Shown here: positions 38,316 to 47,801 of the stretch, one piece after another
Numbering within the stretch: position 1 is the stretch's first letter
Layout of the letters: each line of letters begins with the position of its first letter
Assembly (NCBI GenBank): GCA_964538505.1
Contig: CAZIDY010000009.1
Span: 1 to 64,000 of the forward strand
Origin: Zeimonas sp964538505
GTDB lineage: Bacteria; Pseudomonadota; Gammaproteobacteria; Burkholderiales; Burkholderiaceae_E
DNA length: 64,000 nt
Direction of reading: 5' to 3'
Program-made: the position numbers and the translations under genes
The notes under the pieces: generated by a model
The model's database searches: none
The model's input: only the letters and a program-made list of their open reading frames with translations
What the model was told of the DNA's origin: nothing

Positions 38316-40280
38316 ATGAACCGACGCCGATTCGTCGAAGCGATTGCCGCCACATGCGCCACTGCAAGGAATATGGTTGCAGCGCTTGCCTCTGTGGGTG
38401 TGAGTGCCGCCCCGCGAACGGGAGATTCGACCTCTCCGAATCGTGGACAGAGCGGCCTTCGTTCCGAAGACGCCGAATCTGACTGGATCGCGCGCTCGAC
38501 GGCTGCTGGTGTCTTGTGGGCGCATGACTTTCGGGATGATGCGGAGTTCCAGAATTTCCATCGGGGTTACGCTCGGCCTTATCAGAAGTTGCAGACGGCG
38601 CCCGCTCCGATGCCTTATCACGCGGCGCTGGTTTCTACGCCCTTCGGTGTCAGCCGCGCTATTCGTTCTGCGGCTCGTGGCACCGTGCTGACACAGGGTG
38701 TACCCCCCGCCAAAGAGGGTGACATCCAGACTTGGCACGTTGCCGACGCTTCCGAAATTCTGGAGCCCTGGGACGGTGAGTACAGGCTGATTGCCAACGC
38801 ACTTGAATACGTCTTGGTTCAGTCTGTAGATCACGAGCGCAACACGGTCACGGTGCGCCGTACGGGAAAGCGAAGTTTTGCGGTGGGCAATACTCTCGGC
38901 ACCGGACCGCAGGGGCGCTGGATTCGCCCAACGGCATGCTTTCCCGCCGGGATGAACGGAAAATCGACTCCGGACCAAGGGCTCGTAAGCGGTTCTGCCG
39001 TCAAGGAGCGGCGATTCACAACGCACGCGGAGTTCCGGGAAGGATATTTTGGCCACCGTAGCTATTGGGATCCTACCGTCGGGTCTGCTCCGTACAAGGA
39101 CTGGAAGCCGGATGCTCCGAGTCGACGCACGCGCGATGACGCGTGGGAAGGTGATGAGTTCTGGCTGCAGTTCCGTGCGAGAGTAAGTGCGAGTCGTGCC
39201 GGCGAGAGCAGCGGCAAGATGCTTTATATCCAGAACTGCACGACCAGCGGCAACGGCCAGCTTTATATACCGATTGGTCCGAAGTCGCGCCGTGCGACCG
39301 ATGTGCCTCCGGATTGGCCGCATGGCGATCATGCGAACTTTCTTCGTGCCTTGACCTGCTGGGGAAGTGATGCGCAGGCGAAGTACGGAACCACACTCGC
39401 AATTCCGCAAGGTGCGGACTACAGTACTCGCACGGTCAAGTGGGCGGATGGCAAGGCCGAGACCGCTTATCTGCAGGATCCGCACTTGTTCCCGCAGTCG
39501 CACTTTCATGGCCACGCGCCGAATGACCCGAAGATCACCGGATGGCATATACCGGTAGAAAAATGGGTGACGTACCTCGTCCACATGAAGCTCGGACGCG
39601 ATTCGATCGACACGCTTGCCTCCGGCATCCTCGTCGCGCCCGGCAGCGAGCTAGTCTATGACGACAAGTCAGTGGAAACGATCTACCTGGACGACGTTTC
39701 ACCGTTTCCCGATCCCGCCGGCGCCGGAAACTACCCATATATCGTACACACGCGACGGAATTCGAAGTCGCCTCGTATACACGAACATATGGAAGTAATC
39801 GGCATCGATCGATCCGATAATTCCCTTACGGTACGTCGAAATAAGTACCGCTCCGGATATACGTCAAAAACGATATCGAGTGCCTTGGCAGGTCTGGACG
39901 TCGGATCGAAGATTGCTTACGGACCGACCCGGGGATTACTAGACGAATCCCCGGATGAAGTTTTTTTCCCGTACGGGGTAGAACGCGATCCGAGGCTCGG
40001 TTATCGCGAAACCACCGTGGAGTTGTTCGTCGCTGTAGAAGGGGAGAGCGACTATACGAGAATACTGAGTCACGATCGATATGCCTGGCTTTATGGTGAC
40101 ATGAAGCCAAACTACGGACACTACTTCTACAATCCGCCCGGTCTGAATTCGATCGAACTATCTCAGTATATCAACGACTATATTGGTTCAGGTGCGGTCC
40201 CACCACCTACCAAGGGGCATCACATCGACTACACGCAGGCAATACTTTCCCGGAATTTCATTCCGGCTCCTTCGGTTTGA
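38316..40280 (+). CDS. Large exported protein of unknown function with a duplicated module
   Basis: This 654-residue protein has an N-terminus (NRRRFVEAIAATCATARNMVAALASVGVSAAP) that looks like a Tat-type signal. I do not recognise the domains. Two segments share a pattern: ANALEYVLVQSVDHERNTVTVRR (about residues 160-182) and HEHMEVIGIDRSDNSLTVRRNKY (about 488-510), suggesting a repeated beta module around a central jelly-roll-like domain rich in Trp and Tyr. The ribosome site AAGGAGG lies 4 bases before ATG 38316. A polysaccharide-binding or lyase role is possible from context only. Confidence 0.75.
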   Translation: MNRRRFVEAIAATCATARNMVAALASVGVSAAPRTGDSTSPNRGQSGLRSEDAESDWIARSTAAGVLWAHDFRDDAEFQNFHRGYARPYQKLQTAPAPMPYHAALVSTPFGVSRAIRSAARGTVLTQGVPPAKEGDIQTWHVADASEILEPWDGEYRLIANALEYVLVQSVDHERNTVTVRRTGKRSFAVGNTLGTGPQGRWIRPTACFPAGMNGKSTPDQGLVSGSAVKERRFTTHAEFREGYFGHRSYWDPTVGSAPYKDWKPDAPSRRTRDDAWEGDEFWLQFRARVSASRAGESSGKMLYIQNCTTSGNGQLYIPIGPKSRRATDVPPDWPHGDHANFLRALTCWGSDAQAKYGTTLAIPQGADYSTRTVKWADGKAETAYLQDPHLFPQSHFHGHAPNDPKITGWHIPVEKWVTYLVHMKLGRDSIDTLASGILVAPGSELVYDDKSVETIYLDDVSPFPDPAGAGNYPYIVHTRRNSKSPRIHEHMEVIGIDRSDNSLTVRRNKYRSGYTSKTISSALAGLDVGSKIAYGPTRGLLDESPDEVFFPYGVERDPRLGYRETTVELFVAVEGESDYTRILSHDRYAWLYGDMKPNYGHYFYNPPGLNSIELSQYINDYIGSGAVPPPTKGHHIDYTQAILSRNFIPAPSV

Positions 40281-40289
40281 CGCTCATCA

Positions 40290-40311
40290 GCCGGGGCTGC
40301 ACTGCCCCGGC
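40290..40311. terminator. Hairpin between convergent genes
   Basis: An 8-bp stem (GCCGGGGC/GCCCCGGC) with a 6-base loop lies in the 47-base gap between the convergent genes ending at 40280 and 40328. A TTTT run occurs 14 bases after it on the plus strand. It is likely the shared transcription stop. Confidence 0.55.
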
Positions 40312-40327
40312 CGTCTGCGTCCAGTTT

Positions 40328-43300
40328 TCATTCATAGGTGATGAGCAGCTTGGGGCGCAAGTCGGGATCTGCAGCGTAGTTGCTCGAATAGAACCGCTTC
40401 GTGTTTCCGATGTTCCCGGCCACCGCTTTGAGTCTCCAGCCGAAGTTGCCACCCGCAAGCCCCGAACTCATCTGCTGAACAGCGGCAGTCACGTCGAACT
40501 CGATCCAGCCGGGTGCCCAGCCAACGCTGGCGGTGGCGTCTGCTGCGGCTGCTATGTCGCCGCCTGCACCATTGGCACCCCCACTCGACCAAGGCGTCGA
40601 CGCAAGGCGCTGGTTCCACGTTGCCGCTCCTTCGTTCCAATCGGGGAGGATGCGCAACAGATCGTAGGTCACGTCGTATGACGTGTATTTGTACAGCGAC
40701 AATTTCGCTGACTGTATCGTTGCCCCGTTCGGTACAGGTCCGCCTTCGGATTGGAAGATCGCGAAACGGACGAGTCCGGAGTAATTCGAGGCGGTGTCCT
40801 GAAGCATCGTCGCCGACCCGAACTTGGTGGTGCGGTGATAAGTTGAAAGGTAGGTATCTGCAGTCAGCGTGTAGTCGTTCGCGCCCTGTTGCAACAACAC
40901 CGTAGCGCCCCCGGGAGCGCTTCCTCCGCTGATCGTGATCGCTACGGGCTCGGAAACGGTCTGGGCTCCTGAATTGTCATGCGCGATGGCTGTCAGGCTG
41001 TAATTCCCCTGGGGCGCGTTCATCCACGTGAGCACATAGGGGTTGGACAGCACTTCGCCGATCTTCGTGGAGCCATGGAAGAACTCCACCCGTTCGATCG
41101 AGCCGTCGCCGTCGACTGCCTCCGCTGCGAGGGTGACGGGGCTTCCGCTCGAATAATTCGAACCGTTTGCCGGTTGGAGAATGGAAACGGTCGGCGGCAC
41201 GTTCACGGGCGGCGGGTTTTCTCCTCCGCCTCCCTCGCCCTGCCAACCCACGGGTTTGTAGACCCAGATGTTGCCTTGTACGGTGTCCTGCAGGCCGATG
41301 AACACGTCCAGCCCTCTCGCATACTTCCATTTCCCCAGGATTCCGGTGCCGACTTCGCCGTTCGGGACGGCCAGAACGGGCTGCCGTTCTTTGGTGATCG
41401 TCCAGCCGCTCGCCGAGAGCGCCGCCGGGGGTTTGAGACTCCACACCGCGCCGTCGCCACACCAAAGTGCGTATTGATTCCGTTGGGTGTCGAAATCGAG
41501 TGCGCAACGAGATATGGCAAAGCCGGAGGTGGCCCGCAATGCCGCAAATTCCCCGGTGGGATCTTCCGGAGTAAACGGCACGTCGCGGTTGTTCGAGCCT
41601 GGAGTATTCAGGTTCCAGTAAACGAACGGCACGCTATTCGTACCCGTCCGAACCAACGACTTGCCCGTCGGATCGTAGGCGCAGGTAGTCTGGCTGCCGG
41701 GTCCGCTCCAGTATGTTCCGACTTTCTCCCAGGTGTCGAGCGTAGGGTCCGACAGGCTGTGGATCGTGTAGCGGTGAAGCGCGGCGCTCGTCCGGACGTA
41801 GACGACATCCTTGCCGTTTTCTTCGGCATAGCCGGTGCATCCGTTGACGAAGGCATGGGTCGGCGGCCGCGAGATATTCAGGAAACTCTCGCGGTTGGAC
41901 CACATGTTGCCGCCGTCGATCTGAAGATCCGGGAAGACGCGCTTCACGTTCGAGCCAGTCGTCCCGCCGACCTTGTCCGGGTGTGCGCGCGACATGTCGA
42001 ACAGATAGGGACCGGTGTTGCGGCTCGTCGTGTCGGTGGCCTGGCGTCGGTAGTGCCCGCCGTTGCTGTCGGCAGCCCCGCCGAGGGTCAGGACGCGGTC
42101 GATGATCGGCAGGTAGACCGTGTTGTCGTAAGTATGTGCCGACGCGGGAGCGTGATCGGCGCCATCGATGGTGTTCCAGTTCCCCAGGTTGTCCTGCTTC
42201 ATCTCGCTGGGCAGCGAAGCGCGTTCCCAGAGCCGGGTTGCGCCGCGCCAGATATACGTGTCGTTGCCGCGGTAGTTCGCATGCCCGCCGCCGTACAGAA
42301 ACAGGCTCTGGCGCGTGGAATCCCACGCGAACGAGCTCCATGCCAGGATGATCTTCGATGGTGAGGGATTTCCCCAGCCATAGAGGGGGCGCAGATCCGC
42401 GGGAGTCCACGCGTCGGAGAAGTTGTTCAGGTTGACTCGTGACCACTCTCCTTCGGGCAGCGAGGGCACCAGGTCGGCGAGACTCGTCGCAGCAGACTTG
42501 GTTGCCATCGCCGTCGGTTCGCCGGCCGACTTGGTGATGACGGAGATGACGTCGGAGGTCTCGACAACGTCGATGCTCGAATCAACCGTTGCCGTCGTGC
42601 CTGCCGCGTCGGAAGCTTCGATCCGAAACTCGTAACTGCCGGCGATTGCTGGCCTCCCAACGATCGCGCTGCGGGCTTCGTCCAGCGTCAGCCCAGGCGG
42701 CAACTCACCGGATGCAATGCGAAAGCGATGCGGCGGCTTGCCTCCCTGAGCGACGAGCAATGCGAGATATTCGTGATCCAGTTCCGCTACCGGTAGTCGG
42801 TCAGACTGGATCTCCAGCGTGGGGCGCTCGGGGCCGACGTACTGGACGCGAATCGCATCCACCAGCAGGGAAGCGGTACCGGCTCGACTGAAGGTGACGG
42901 AGCCCTGTTGATGGGAGTCGAACGGGAATACACCTACGGAGTTCCATTGGCCCCCGAGGATGCTCTGGTCGAAAACGTGTGCATAACTGCCTTCGCGATG
43001 ATCGACTTCGACACGTGCGAGGCTGCCGCTGGGCGCCTGCTGTGGCCACCATGCAAAGACTTCGTAATAGCCCTGCTGCGGCACTTCGAAATCAAACCGT
43101 GCGCTCGCATCGGCGGTGACTCCTGCAAGCACCGCCGAACTCTCGGACAGATACCCCTGGACGCGAGTGAATTCGCCCTGCAACTGGAGGCCTCCCGAGT
43201 CCGTCTTCAGAACGAGATTCGAGGGCACCGTCATTTCAGCAATCGGGCTCGAACCGGCGCCTCCACCAGAGCCATCGCCGCATGCCGCAAGCACTACCGC

Positions 43301-43372
43301 CGCAAGAACGGCCGCCAGCGCCGGGCCAGCGAATCGAAGTGTCCGAAACGAGCGAATCGAGCCTTCTTGCAT
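40328..43372 (-). CDS. Multidomain surface lipoprotein: Ig-like, kelch-like propeller and DNRLRE domains
   Basis: This 1014-residue protein has a signal peptide ending in a lipobox LAACGDG. The order of parts is: a Golvesin/CBM-like beta-sandwich (residues 40-170), a putative-Ig (He_PIG) domain with LPVAELDHEYLALLVAQGGKPPHRFR, a kelch-like propeller (330-720) with YGGGHANYRGNDTYIW, a bacterial Ig domain opening PPTVSILQPANGSNYSSG, and a C-terminal DNRLRE-type domain with ADTYLSTYHRTTKFGSA to DLRPKLLITYE. It is probably held at the outer membrane and binds EPS. Its propeller is related to the 44837 protein. The start ATG 43372 is set by the signal peptide. Confidence 0.85.
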   Translation of the reverse strand: MQEGSIRSFRTLRFAGPALAAVLAAVVLAACGDGSGGGAGSSPIAEMTVPSNLVLKTDSGGLQLQGEFTRVQGYLSESSAVLAGVTADASARFDFEVPQQGYYEVFAWWPQQAPSGSLARVEVDHREGSYAHVFDQSILGGQWNSVGVFPFDSHQQGSVTFSRAGTASLLVDAIRVQYVGPERPTLEIQSDRLPVAELDHEYLALLVAQGGKPPHRFRIASGELPPGLTLDEARSAIVGRPAIAGSYEFRIEASDAAGTTATVDSSIDVVETSDVISVITKSAGEPTAMATKSAATSLADLVPSLPEGEWSRVNLNNFSDAWTPADLRPLYGWGNPSPSKIILAWSSFAWDSTRQSLFLYGGGHANYRGNDTYIWRGATRLWERASLPSEMKQDNLGNWNTIDGADHAPASAHTYDNTVYLPIIDRVLTLGGAADSNGGHYRRQATDTTSRNTGPYLFDMSRAHPDKVGGTTGSNVKRVFPDLQIDGGNMWSNRESFLNISRPPTHAFVNGCTGYAEENGKDVVYVRTSAALHRYTIHSLSDPTLDTWEKVGTYWSGPGSQTTCAYDPTGKSLVRTGTNSVPFVYWNLNTPGSNNRDVPFTPEDPTGEFAALRATSGFAISRCALDFDTQRNQYALWCGDGAVWSLKPPAALSASGWTITKERQPVLAVPNGEVGTGILGKWKYARGLDVFIGLQDTVQGNIWVYKPVGWQGEGGGGENPPPVNVPPTVSILQPANGSNYSSGSPVTLAAEAVDGDGSIERVEFFHGSTKIGEVLSNPYVLTWMNAPQGNYSLTAIAHDNSGAQTVSEPVAITISGGSAPGGATVLLQQGANDYTLTADTYLSTYHRTTKFGSATMLQDTASNYSGLVRFAIFQSEGGPVPNGATIQSAKLSLYKYTSYDVTYDLLRILPDWNEGAATWNQRLASTPWSSGGANGAGGDIAAAADATASVGWAPGWIEFDVTAAVQQMSSGLAGGNFGWRLKAVAGNIGNTKRFYSSNYAADPDLRPKLLITYE

Positions 43373-43430
43373 TGTTCTGGCCTCCAGGGCGGCGGTTCTT
43401 GGTGATTCACGAAGCAACTGACGGATTCCA

Positions 43431-44732
43431 TCACGTGCCCCCGCGTGATGGATGGACGATCTCACCTCTTGAGGACTTGATGGTCGATGCGGGCTCGCTA
43501 CACACCTGAGCGAGCAGTTCAGCCAACTGCTTCGTCAAGGCGCGACGGGAGAAGCGTTCGACATCAGGCCCGGAGGCCATAGGGAGTATGCCTTCGCGTA
43601 GCGCGGACAGGAAAGCAGGTAAATTACTTACTATCGAGTCAGTGTCTTCGAGTTTGGTAACGAACGAGTACCCGAGACCTGCAAGCGCTCGGCCGGTATC
43701 TCCAGCCGGGTCGGTGAGTGGCAGGATTGGGCGCCGTGCGCGAAGGTACTCGTACATCTTGGCCGGAATCTGCTCGTTGCAGGTGGCGCCCTGCATCACG
43801 ATCAGGGCGTCGGCTTCCAGCATTTCGGACAGCGCTTCCCGGTACGGTAACGGGGGGCAGATCTCTACGAACGCTTCGACCGAGTGCTTTCGGGCGAGTT
43901 CGGCAAGGAGGTCTTCATGGACGGGGGCTCGAAAGCGGATAAAAAAGTCTCCGGGCCGGATTGCGTCTGCCGCCTTCAACCGCCCAAGAGCTGCGAACAA
44001 TGCGCTTGGATCTCGCTCGTCCGGATAGACGATGCCGCTGTGCAACAACATCGGCACGTGTTCCGTTCGTGGTTGAGTGGCTTGCAGGCCCTGGAAGGAG
44101 GCTTCGTCGTACCCGTTCTCGATCAACACGAAGCGGTTGCCAGGGGTCTCCGGATAGCGAGATCGATACATTTCGAGCGCGGATGGCGAGACGAAGATCA
44201 GCCGCGCTGCGTCGCGGGAGGCCGCTTCCTCAATCCGCTTGAAAGACCGCCAGCGAAGCGGTTCGGGAGGATAGCCGTCCTGCGCCATCGGATCGCGGAA
44301 ATCCGCCAACCACGGCAGCCCGGTGCGACGGGCGACGAGCGAGCCGATGCGATGGGCGGTCGCGATCGGGTAGGTGGTCCAGATGGCGTCGATCGTGCGT
44401 TGCCTTGCCAGCCGGGCTGCCGCGGCAGCCGCCGACAACTGCCAGCTCGCCCACCGATCAGGAAGCGCCAGGAGGCGGGGATACTTGCCGCCGATCGAGA
44501 GAGTGCGTCCGACGTCGATGCAACGGGACCGGATCACCTCGCAACCAGCGGGTATCTGCGACAGCGTTCGCTCGTCTGTCTGTTCGTGTGCCGAGGCGTT
44601 GACAGTAAGTACGACGGGTCGCCACCCGAACTCCGGCAGGTATTCGGCAAAGCGAAGCGTTCGTTGCAGACCACTGCTGCCGACTGCAGGCGGAAAATGA
44701 TAGGCGACAAGCAGGACGCTTCGCTCGTTCAC
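43431..44732 (-). CDS. GT4-like glycosyltransferase
   Basis: This 433-residue GT-B glycosyltransferase has a start segment SVLLVAYHFPPAVGSSGLQRTLRFAEYLPEFGWRPVVLT, typical for this family, then TGLPWLADFRDPMAQDGYP. The donor half has FVLIENGYDEASF and EQIPAKMYEYLRARRPILPL. The start is uncertain: GTG 44732 places the first strand at the N-terminus, while the frame is open to 44813. It is transcribed opposite to the next gene, so the 24 to 105 bases between them must hold divergent promoters. Confidence 0.85.
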   Translation of the reverse strand: MNERSVLLVAYHFPPAVGSSGLQRTLRFAEYLPEFGWRPVVLTVNASAHEQTDERTLSQIPAGCEVIRSRCIDVGRTLSIGGKYPRLLALPDRWASWQLSAAAAAARLARQRTIDAIWTTYPIATAHRIGSLVARRTGLPWLADFRDPMAQDGYPPEPLRWRSFKRIEEAASRDAARLIFVSPSALEMYRSRYPETPGNRFVLIENGYDEASFQGLQATQPRTEHVPMLLHSGIVYPDERDPSALFAALGRLKAADAIRPGDFFIRFRAPVHEDLLAELARKHSVEAFVEICPPLPYREALSEMLEADALIVMQGATCNEQIPAKMYEYLRARRPILPLTDPAGDTGRALAGLGYSFVTKLEDTDSIVSNLPAFLSALREGILPMASGPDVERFSRRALTKQLAELLAQVCSEPASTIKSSRGEIVHPSRGGT

Positions 44733-44836
44733 GGCGCGTTCGGAGGGATGGGTAGGGATGGTCGACGAAGGCTGTGCTCCGCCGACGGTTCGGGGGAGGA
44801 TGACACACATCAAGAACTCGGAGTGACGAAACAGTC

Positions 44837-46054
44837 ATGAACTTGTCGAAGCTCTCGCTTTGTGTGATTCAGGCAATGCTGCTGGGACTTCCGGCGCAGC
44901 CATCACTGTCGGCTGCGCTGTCGAGCCCTGAGGGAAAGGTTCAGGACTTTTCCGAACCAGGGGCGTTCCAGAAACTCGCCCCTCGCGAACAACCCGCCTG
45001 GCGTCGAGACATGGCTCGCTGGGAGTGGAAAAGAATTCCTGGATCCGACCTGAACCGTGTCCGACCCAGTGTTGCAGTTCCCGGAAACCTTCGGGCGCGC
45101 ATCGATGCCTGGAACGGGTTGGCTGGCGACGGCCGTACCGGGCGTCTTTTCTCCGCCGCCAATGGCGGTCATGCTGACTATGCCGGCAATGAGGTTTATG
45201 AAATCGACTTGCGCGCCGACGCACCGACCTGGGAGCTGTTGCGCGAGCCGACGCCGCCCGAAGCGATTCTGGCGTCCGACTACAGCAGTCGAACCTACCA
45301 TGACTACTATCGAGACGGCCGTCCGGCTTCCACGCACACTTACTATGCGCTGCAGTACCTGTCGAGCCGCAACGCCGTCTTCAAGTTCGGGGCCGGGTCG
45401 CTATGGGGTTCAGGCAACGAGGCGAACTGGAAGATCGATGCTTTTTCGCTTGCAGACAACGACTGGCATCCGGCTGGGACGTGGTCCGATATTGTCGAAT
45501 CGCGCAGGGGAGTCATCTCCGCGTCCGTTTGTACGAACCCCATCACCGAGCAGGTATACATCGCGGCACCCGATCGCCTGCAACGTTTCGATCCGCGTAC
45601 GGGCAAGGTCGAAGCTTTGGCCAAGTGGGATCAGAACTCGAGTGCAGTCCAGGGGCGCGGGTGCGCAGTAGATTGGCAGCGCCAACGCGTGGTGTTCTTC
45701 GGAGATGCATACCGAAGGCCGAACGGCGGGATCGTCTATGACATTCGAACCGACGCGATGACGCCTGTGCGGTTCGAGGGCGAGCACGGAGCAGAGATCG
45801 CGCGTCGCAACGCCCACTATGCATGGTACGAGCCTGCGCTCGAGGCATTCCTCCTCAAGACTGCCCAGGGTGATGGTGTCTATGCCATAGACGCTGATGA
45901 CTATTCGGTTCGCAAGCTGGAAACCCGCGGCGGCGAAGATCTACCGGACGCAGTCAACGGCGTGCAGACGCGCTGGCAGCGTCTGCCTCTACTCGGCGGC
46001 TACGCCTACTATCCGCGCTCGGGTTCGGGCGTCTGGTTCCTTGCGATCGAATAG
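44837..46054 (+). CDS. Secreted kelch-like propeller protein
   Basis: This 405-residue protein has an N-terminal signal peptide (LCVIQAMLLGLPAQPSLSAA). The body has propeller-like repeats: GRLFSAANGGHADYAGNEVYEIDL, AVFKFGAGSLWGSGN, RQRVVFFGDAYRRPNGGIVYD. The motif NGGHADYAGNEVYEID matches GGGHANYRGNDTYIW in the lipoprotein at 40328, so the two are paralogous in this domain. A galactose-oxidase/kelch fold that binds polysaccharide is the best guess. Its last 46 bases overlap the 3' end of the convergent GNAT gene. Confidence 0.78.
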   Translation: MNLSKLSLCVIQAMLLGLPAQPSLSAALSSPEGKVQDFSEPGAFQKLAPREQPAWRRDMARWEWKRIPGSDLNRVRPSVAVPGNLRARIDAWNGLAGDGRTGRLFSAANGGHADYAGNEVYEIDLRADAPTWELLREPTPPEAILASDYSSRTYHDYYRDGRPASTHTYYALQYLSSRNAVFKFGAGSLWGSGNEANWKIDAFSLADNDWHPAGTWSDIVESRRGVISASVCTNPITEQVYIAAPDRLQRFDPRTGKVEALAKWDQNSSAVQGRGCAVDWQRQRVVFFGDAYRRPNGGIVYDIRTDAMTPVRFEGEHGAEIARRNAHYAWYEPALEAFLLKTAQGDGVYAIDADDYSVRKLETRGGEDLPDAVNGVQTRWQRLPLLGGYAYYPRSGSGVWFLAIE

Positions 46055-46749
46055 GCGTCGGCACGCACACCGACGTAAAGACGTCGCCCAGGCGCTGCGA
46101 AGCGAACCCAGGGAGCGGACGACTGCCACCCGAGCTTTGCGTCGAAGATGTCCAGCAGCAGCAACCAGCCGACGCGTCGTGCCCCCATCCGCTCCTGGGC
46201 GCGTAAAGACGCCTTGTTCGACCAGAGAACCCAGCTGATCGTGCATTCGATACTATGCTCGCGCATGAGCGCGAAGGCGGCATCCCAAAGCCGGGCGTAC
46301 GTGCGCCCGAGCCGATACTTCGGTAACACCTCGAGATCGTAGTCCCACCAGGCGCAGTCGTTCGGTAGCGCCTCGAAATCGCAGGCTACGAGTCTTTCGC
46401 GAAGCGGGCCTTGGTGCAGCCAAAGATAGCCGGCGAGTTGTGTTCCGTCGCAAGCTGCAATGCAGCGACTTCCGCGCGCGAAGCGCTCATCAATTGCGCC
46501 GACGGGTCGCTCGAAAAGCGCGTGCTCAACGTCGCCGGCGCCGATTTCGCCGACGACCATGTTTCCCCCTGTGCGTGCCAGGAGCGGCACGGCCGGTACC
46601 GGTTGACAGAGGAAGCGGAAAGCCCAAAACCGGATTTTTCCCCGGCTCAGCCGTGCGAGCATTCGGTCGACGACGTAGAACAGCCAACCGACAGGCCCAA
46701 GGTTGCGCAGGTCGACGCCGATTCGGGAGCCGCGCGCCGAGAGCTTCAT
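46009..46749 (-). CDS. GNAT-fold acyltransferase
   Basis: This 246-residue protein has a basic N-terminus and a probable amphipathic segment (VGWLFYVVDRMLARLSRG). A GNAT-like core follows: RCIAACDGTQLAGYLWLHQG, YDLEVLPKYRLGRTYARLWDAAFALMRE and a late VLWSNKASLRAQERMGARRVG. Such enzymes transfer an acyl group from CoA or ACP to an amine. It is the third gene of the minus-strand set ACP, TPR protein, GNAT, which suggests the ACP as donor. ATG 46749 lies 5 bases after the TPR gene stop. Confidence 0.72.
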   Translation of the reverse strand: MKLSARGSRIGVDLRNLGPVGWLFYVVDRMLARLSRGKIRFWAFRFLCQPVPAVPLLARTGGNMVVGEIGAGDVEHALFERPVGAIDERFARGSRCIAACDGTQLAGYLWLHQGPLRERLVACDFEALPNDCAWWDYDLEVLPKYRLGRTYARLWDAAFALMREHSIECTISWVLWSNKASLRAQERMGARRVGWLLLLDIFDAKLGWQSSAPWVRFAAPGRRLYVGVRADAYSIARNQTPEPERG

Positions 46750-46754
46750 GGTCG

Positions 46755-47435
46755 TCAATCGCGCCAGGCGCCGGCCTTCTTGATGCGATCCTTCAGAGCG
46801 GTGAACTGAACACCCCCTGCATACGCCTGCTTGGCCAGCGGAAGTGCCTTCTCGTAATCCCCGAGATCGGTCCACGCCAACGCCAGGTTGTAGTGAACCT
46901 CAGGGGTCGTGATTTCCATGGCCTCGGTGGCGATCAACTGTTTTCGCGCGTCATCGGCTCGCTTCCACTTGATCAGGAAGTCGGCATACAGCGCCCTTAC
47001 CTGCGGATCGCGCGGAGTGAAGCGAATCGCACGGTCGAAGTAGCATTCGGCGGGATAGCGTGCGCCTGGAAGTCGTTGGGTCTTGTGACGGATCGAGTAC
47101 CGCGACACGGCGAATAGCGCGCGCGGATGGTTGGGAAAGACCTGCAGTGTGTAGTTCAGATCGGCTCCCAACTGGCCCGATTCACCGCTTTGAAGCAGCT
47201 CGACCTTGGTCGTGAAGTGATAGCGTTCTACGAGACTCCTGCGATCGGGCGGCGTGCTTCGGTAGTCGAAGGGGCCGAACGGAACCTCGAGTGTTCCGCA
47301 CAGGCCCGGAGCGAAGCTGGCGGGGGAATCGTCGTCGCCCGCAGCCAGAACCGGCGGGCTCGCGGTCGCGATCATCAAGCCGATCGCCAGCGCGCCGAGA
47401 AGCCGGCGGCTCGGGGCGAATCGTTCAGGCGGCAA
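46755..47435 (-). CDS. Periplasmic TPR-like protein
   Basis: This 226-residue protein has a signal peptide (LLGALAIGLMIATASPPVLAAG) followed by helical repeats of the TPR kind: NYTLQVFPNHPRALFAVSRYS, YFDRAIRFTPRDPQVRALYADFLIKW, VHYNLALAWTDLGDYEKALPLAKQAY. The start appears to be TTG 47435, overlapping the ACP stop by 11 bases; no ATG precedes the signal. TPR proteins in EPS loci often scaffold export or modification complexes. The function is unknown. Confidence 0.72.
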   Translation of the reverse strand: MPPERFAPSRRLLGALAIGLMIATASPPVLAAGDDDSPASFAPGLCGTLEVPFGPFDYRSTPPDRRSLVERYHFTTKVELLQSGESGQLGADLNYTLQVFPNHPRALFAVSRYSIRHKTQRLPGARYPAECYFDRAIRFTPRDPQVRALYADFLIKWKRADDARKQLIATEAMEITTPEVHYNLALAWTDLGDYEKALPLAKQAYAGGVQFTALKDRIKKAGAWRD

Positions 47436-47676
47436 GCTGCGACTGGACGAAGGATTCGAGGGCGCTGAACGTAGCAAAGACATCGGCCGAGACCTCGTCG
47501 TCCGGAATTGAGATGCCCGTTTCATCCTCGATGGCTGCAAGGATTCCGACGACCGCCATCGAATCGAGTTCCGGAATTCTGCCGAGCAGAACCGAGTCCG
47601 GTCGGAAGGACTCTGCCGGGTAGTGGGGTCCGAGCTGGGCGCTGAGGATGCGCGCAAGGGTCTTCTGAAGGTCCAT
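47425..47676 (-). CDS. Acyl carrier protein of the XrtA-associated ligase/decarboxylase set
   Basis: This 83-residue ACP has the phosphopantetheine Ser39 in IPELDSMAVVGILAAIEDE. ATG 47676 is the start that matches ACP length. It is divergent from the AMP ligase at 47802 (125 bases apart), the usual partner in exosortase A loci. It is the third stand-alone carrier protein in the window, distinct from those at 15428 and 22526. Confidence 0.9.
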   Translation of the reverse strand: MDLQKTLARILSAQLGPHYPAESFRPDSVLLGRIPELDSMAVVGILAAIEDETGISIPDDEVSADVFATFSALESFVQSQLAA

Positions 47677-47801
47677 AAGTCGTCGTCGGTCACCAGGCGG
47701 GCAGTGTATCAAGAGCGTTGTTCGCCTCATGTGGCAAAGGTAACGGAGGCGTGGCATTACTCGGGGCTAGACTTCGGCGCGAGAACTTCTGGGGAGCTTG
47801 G

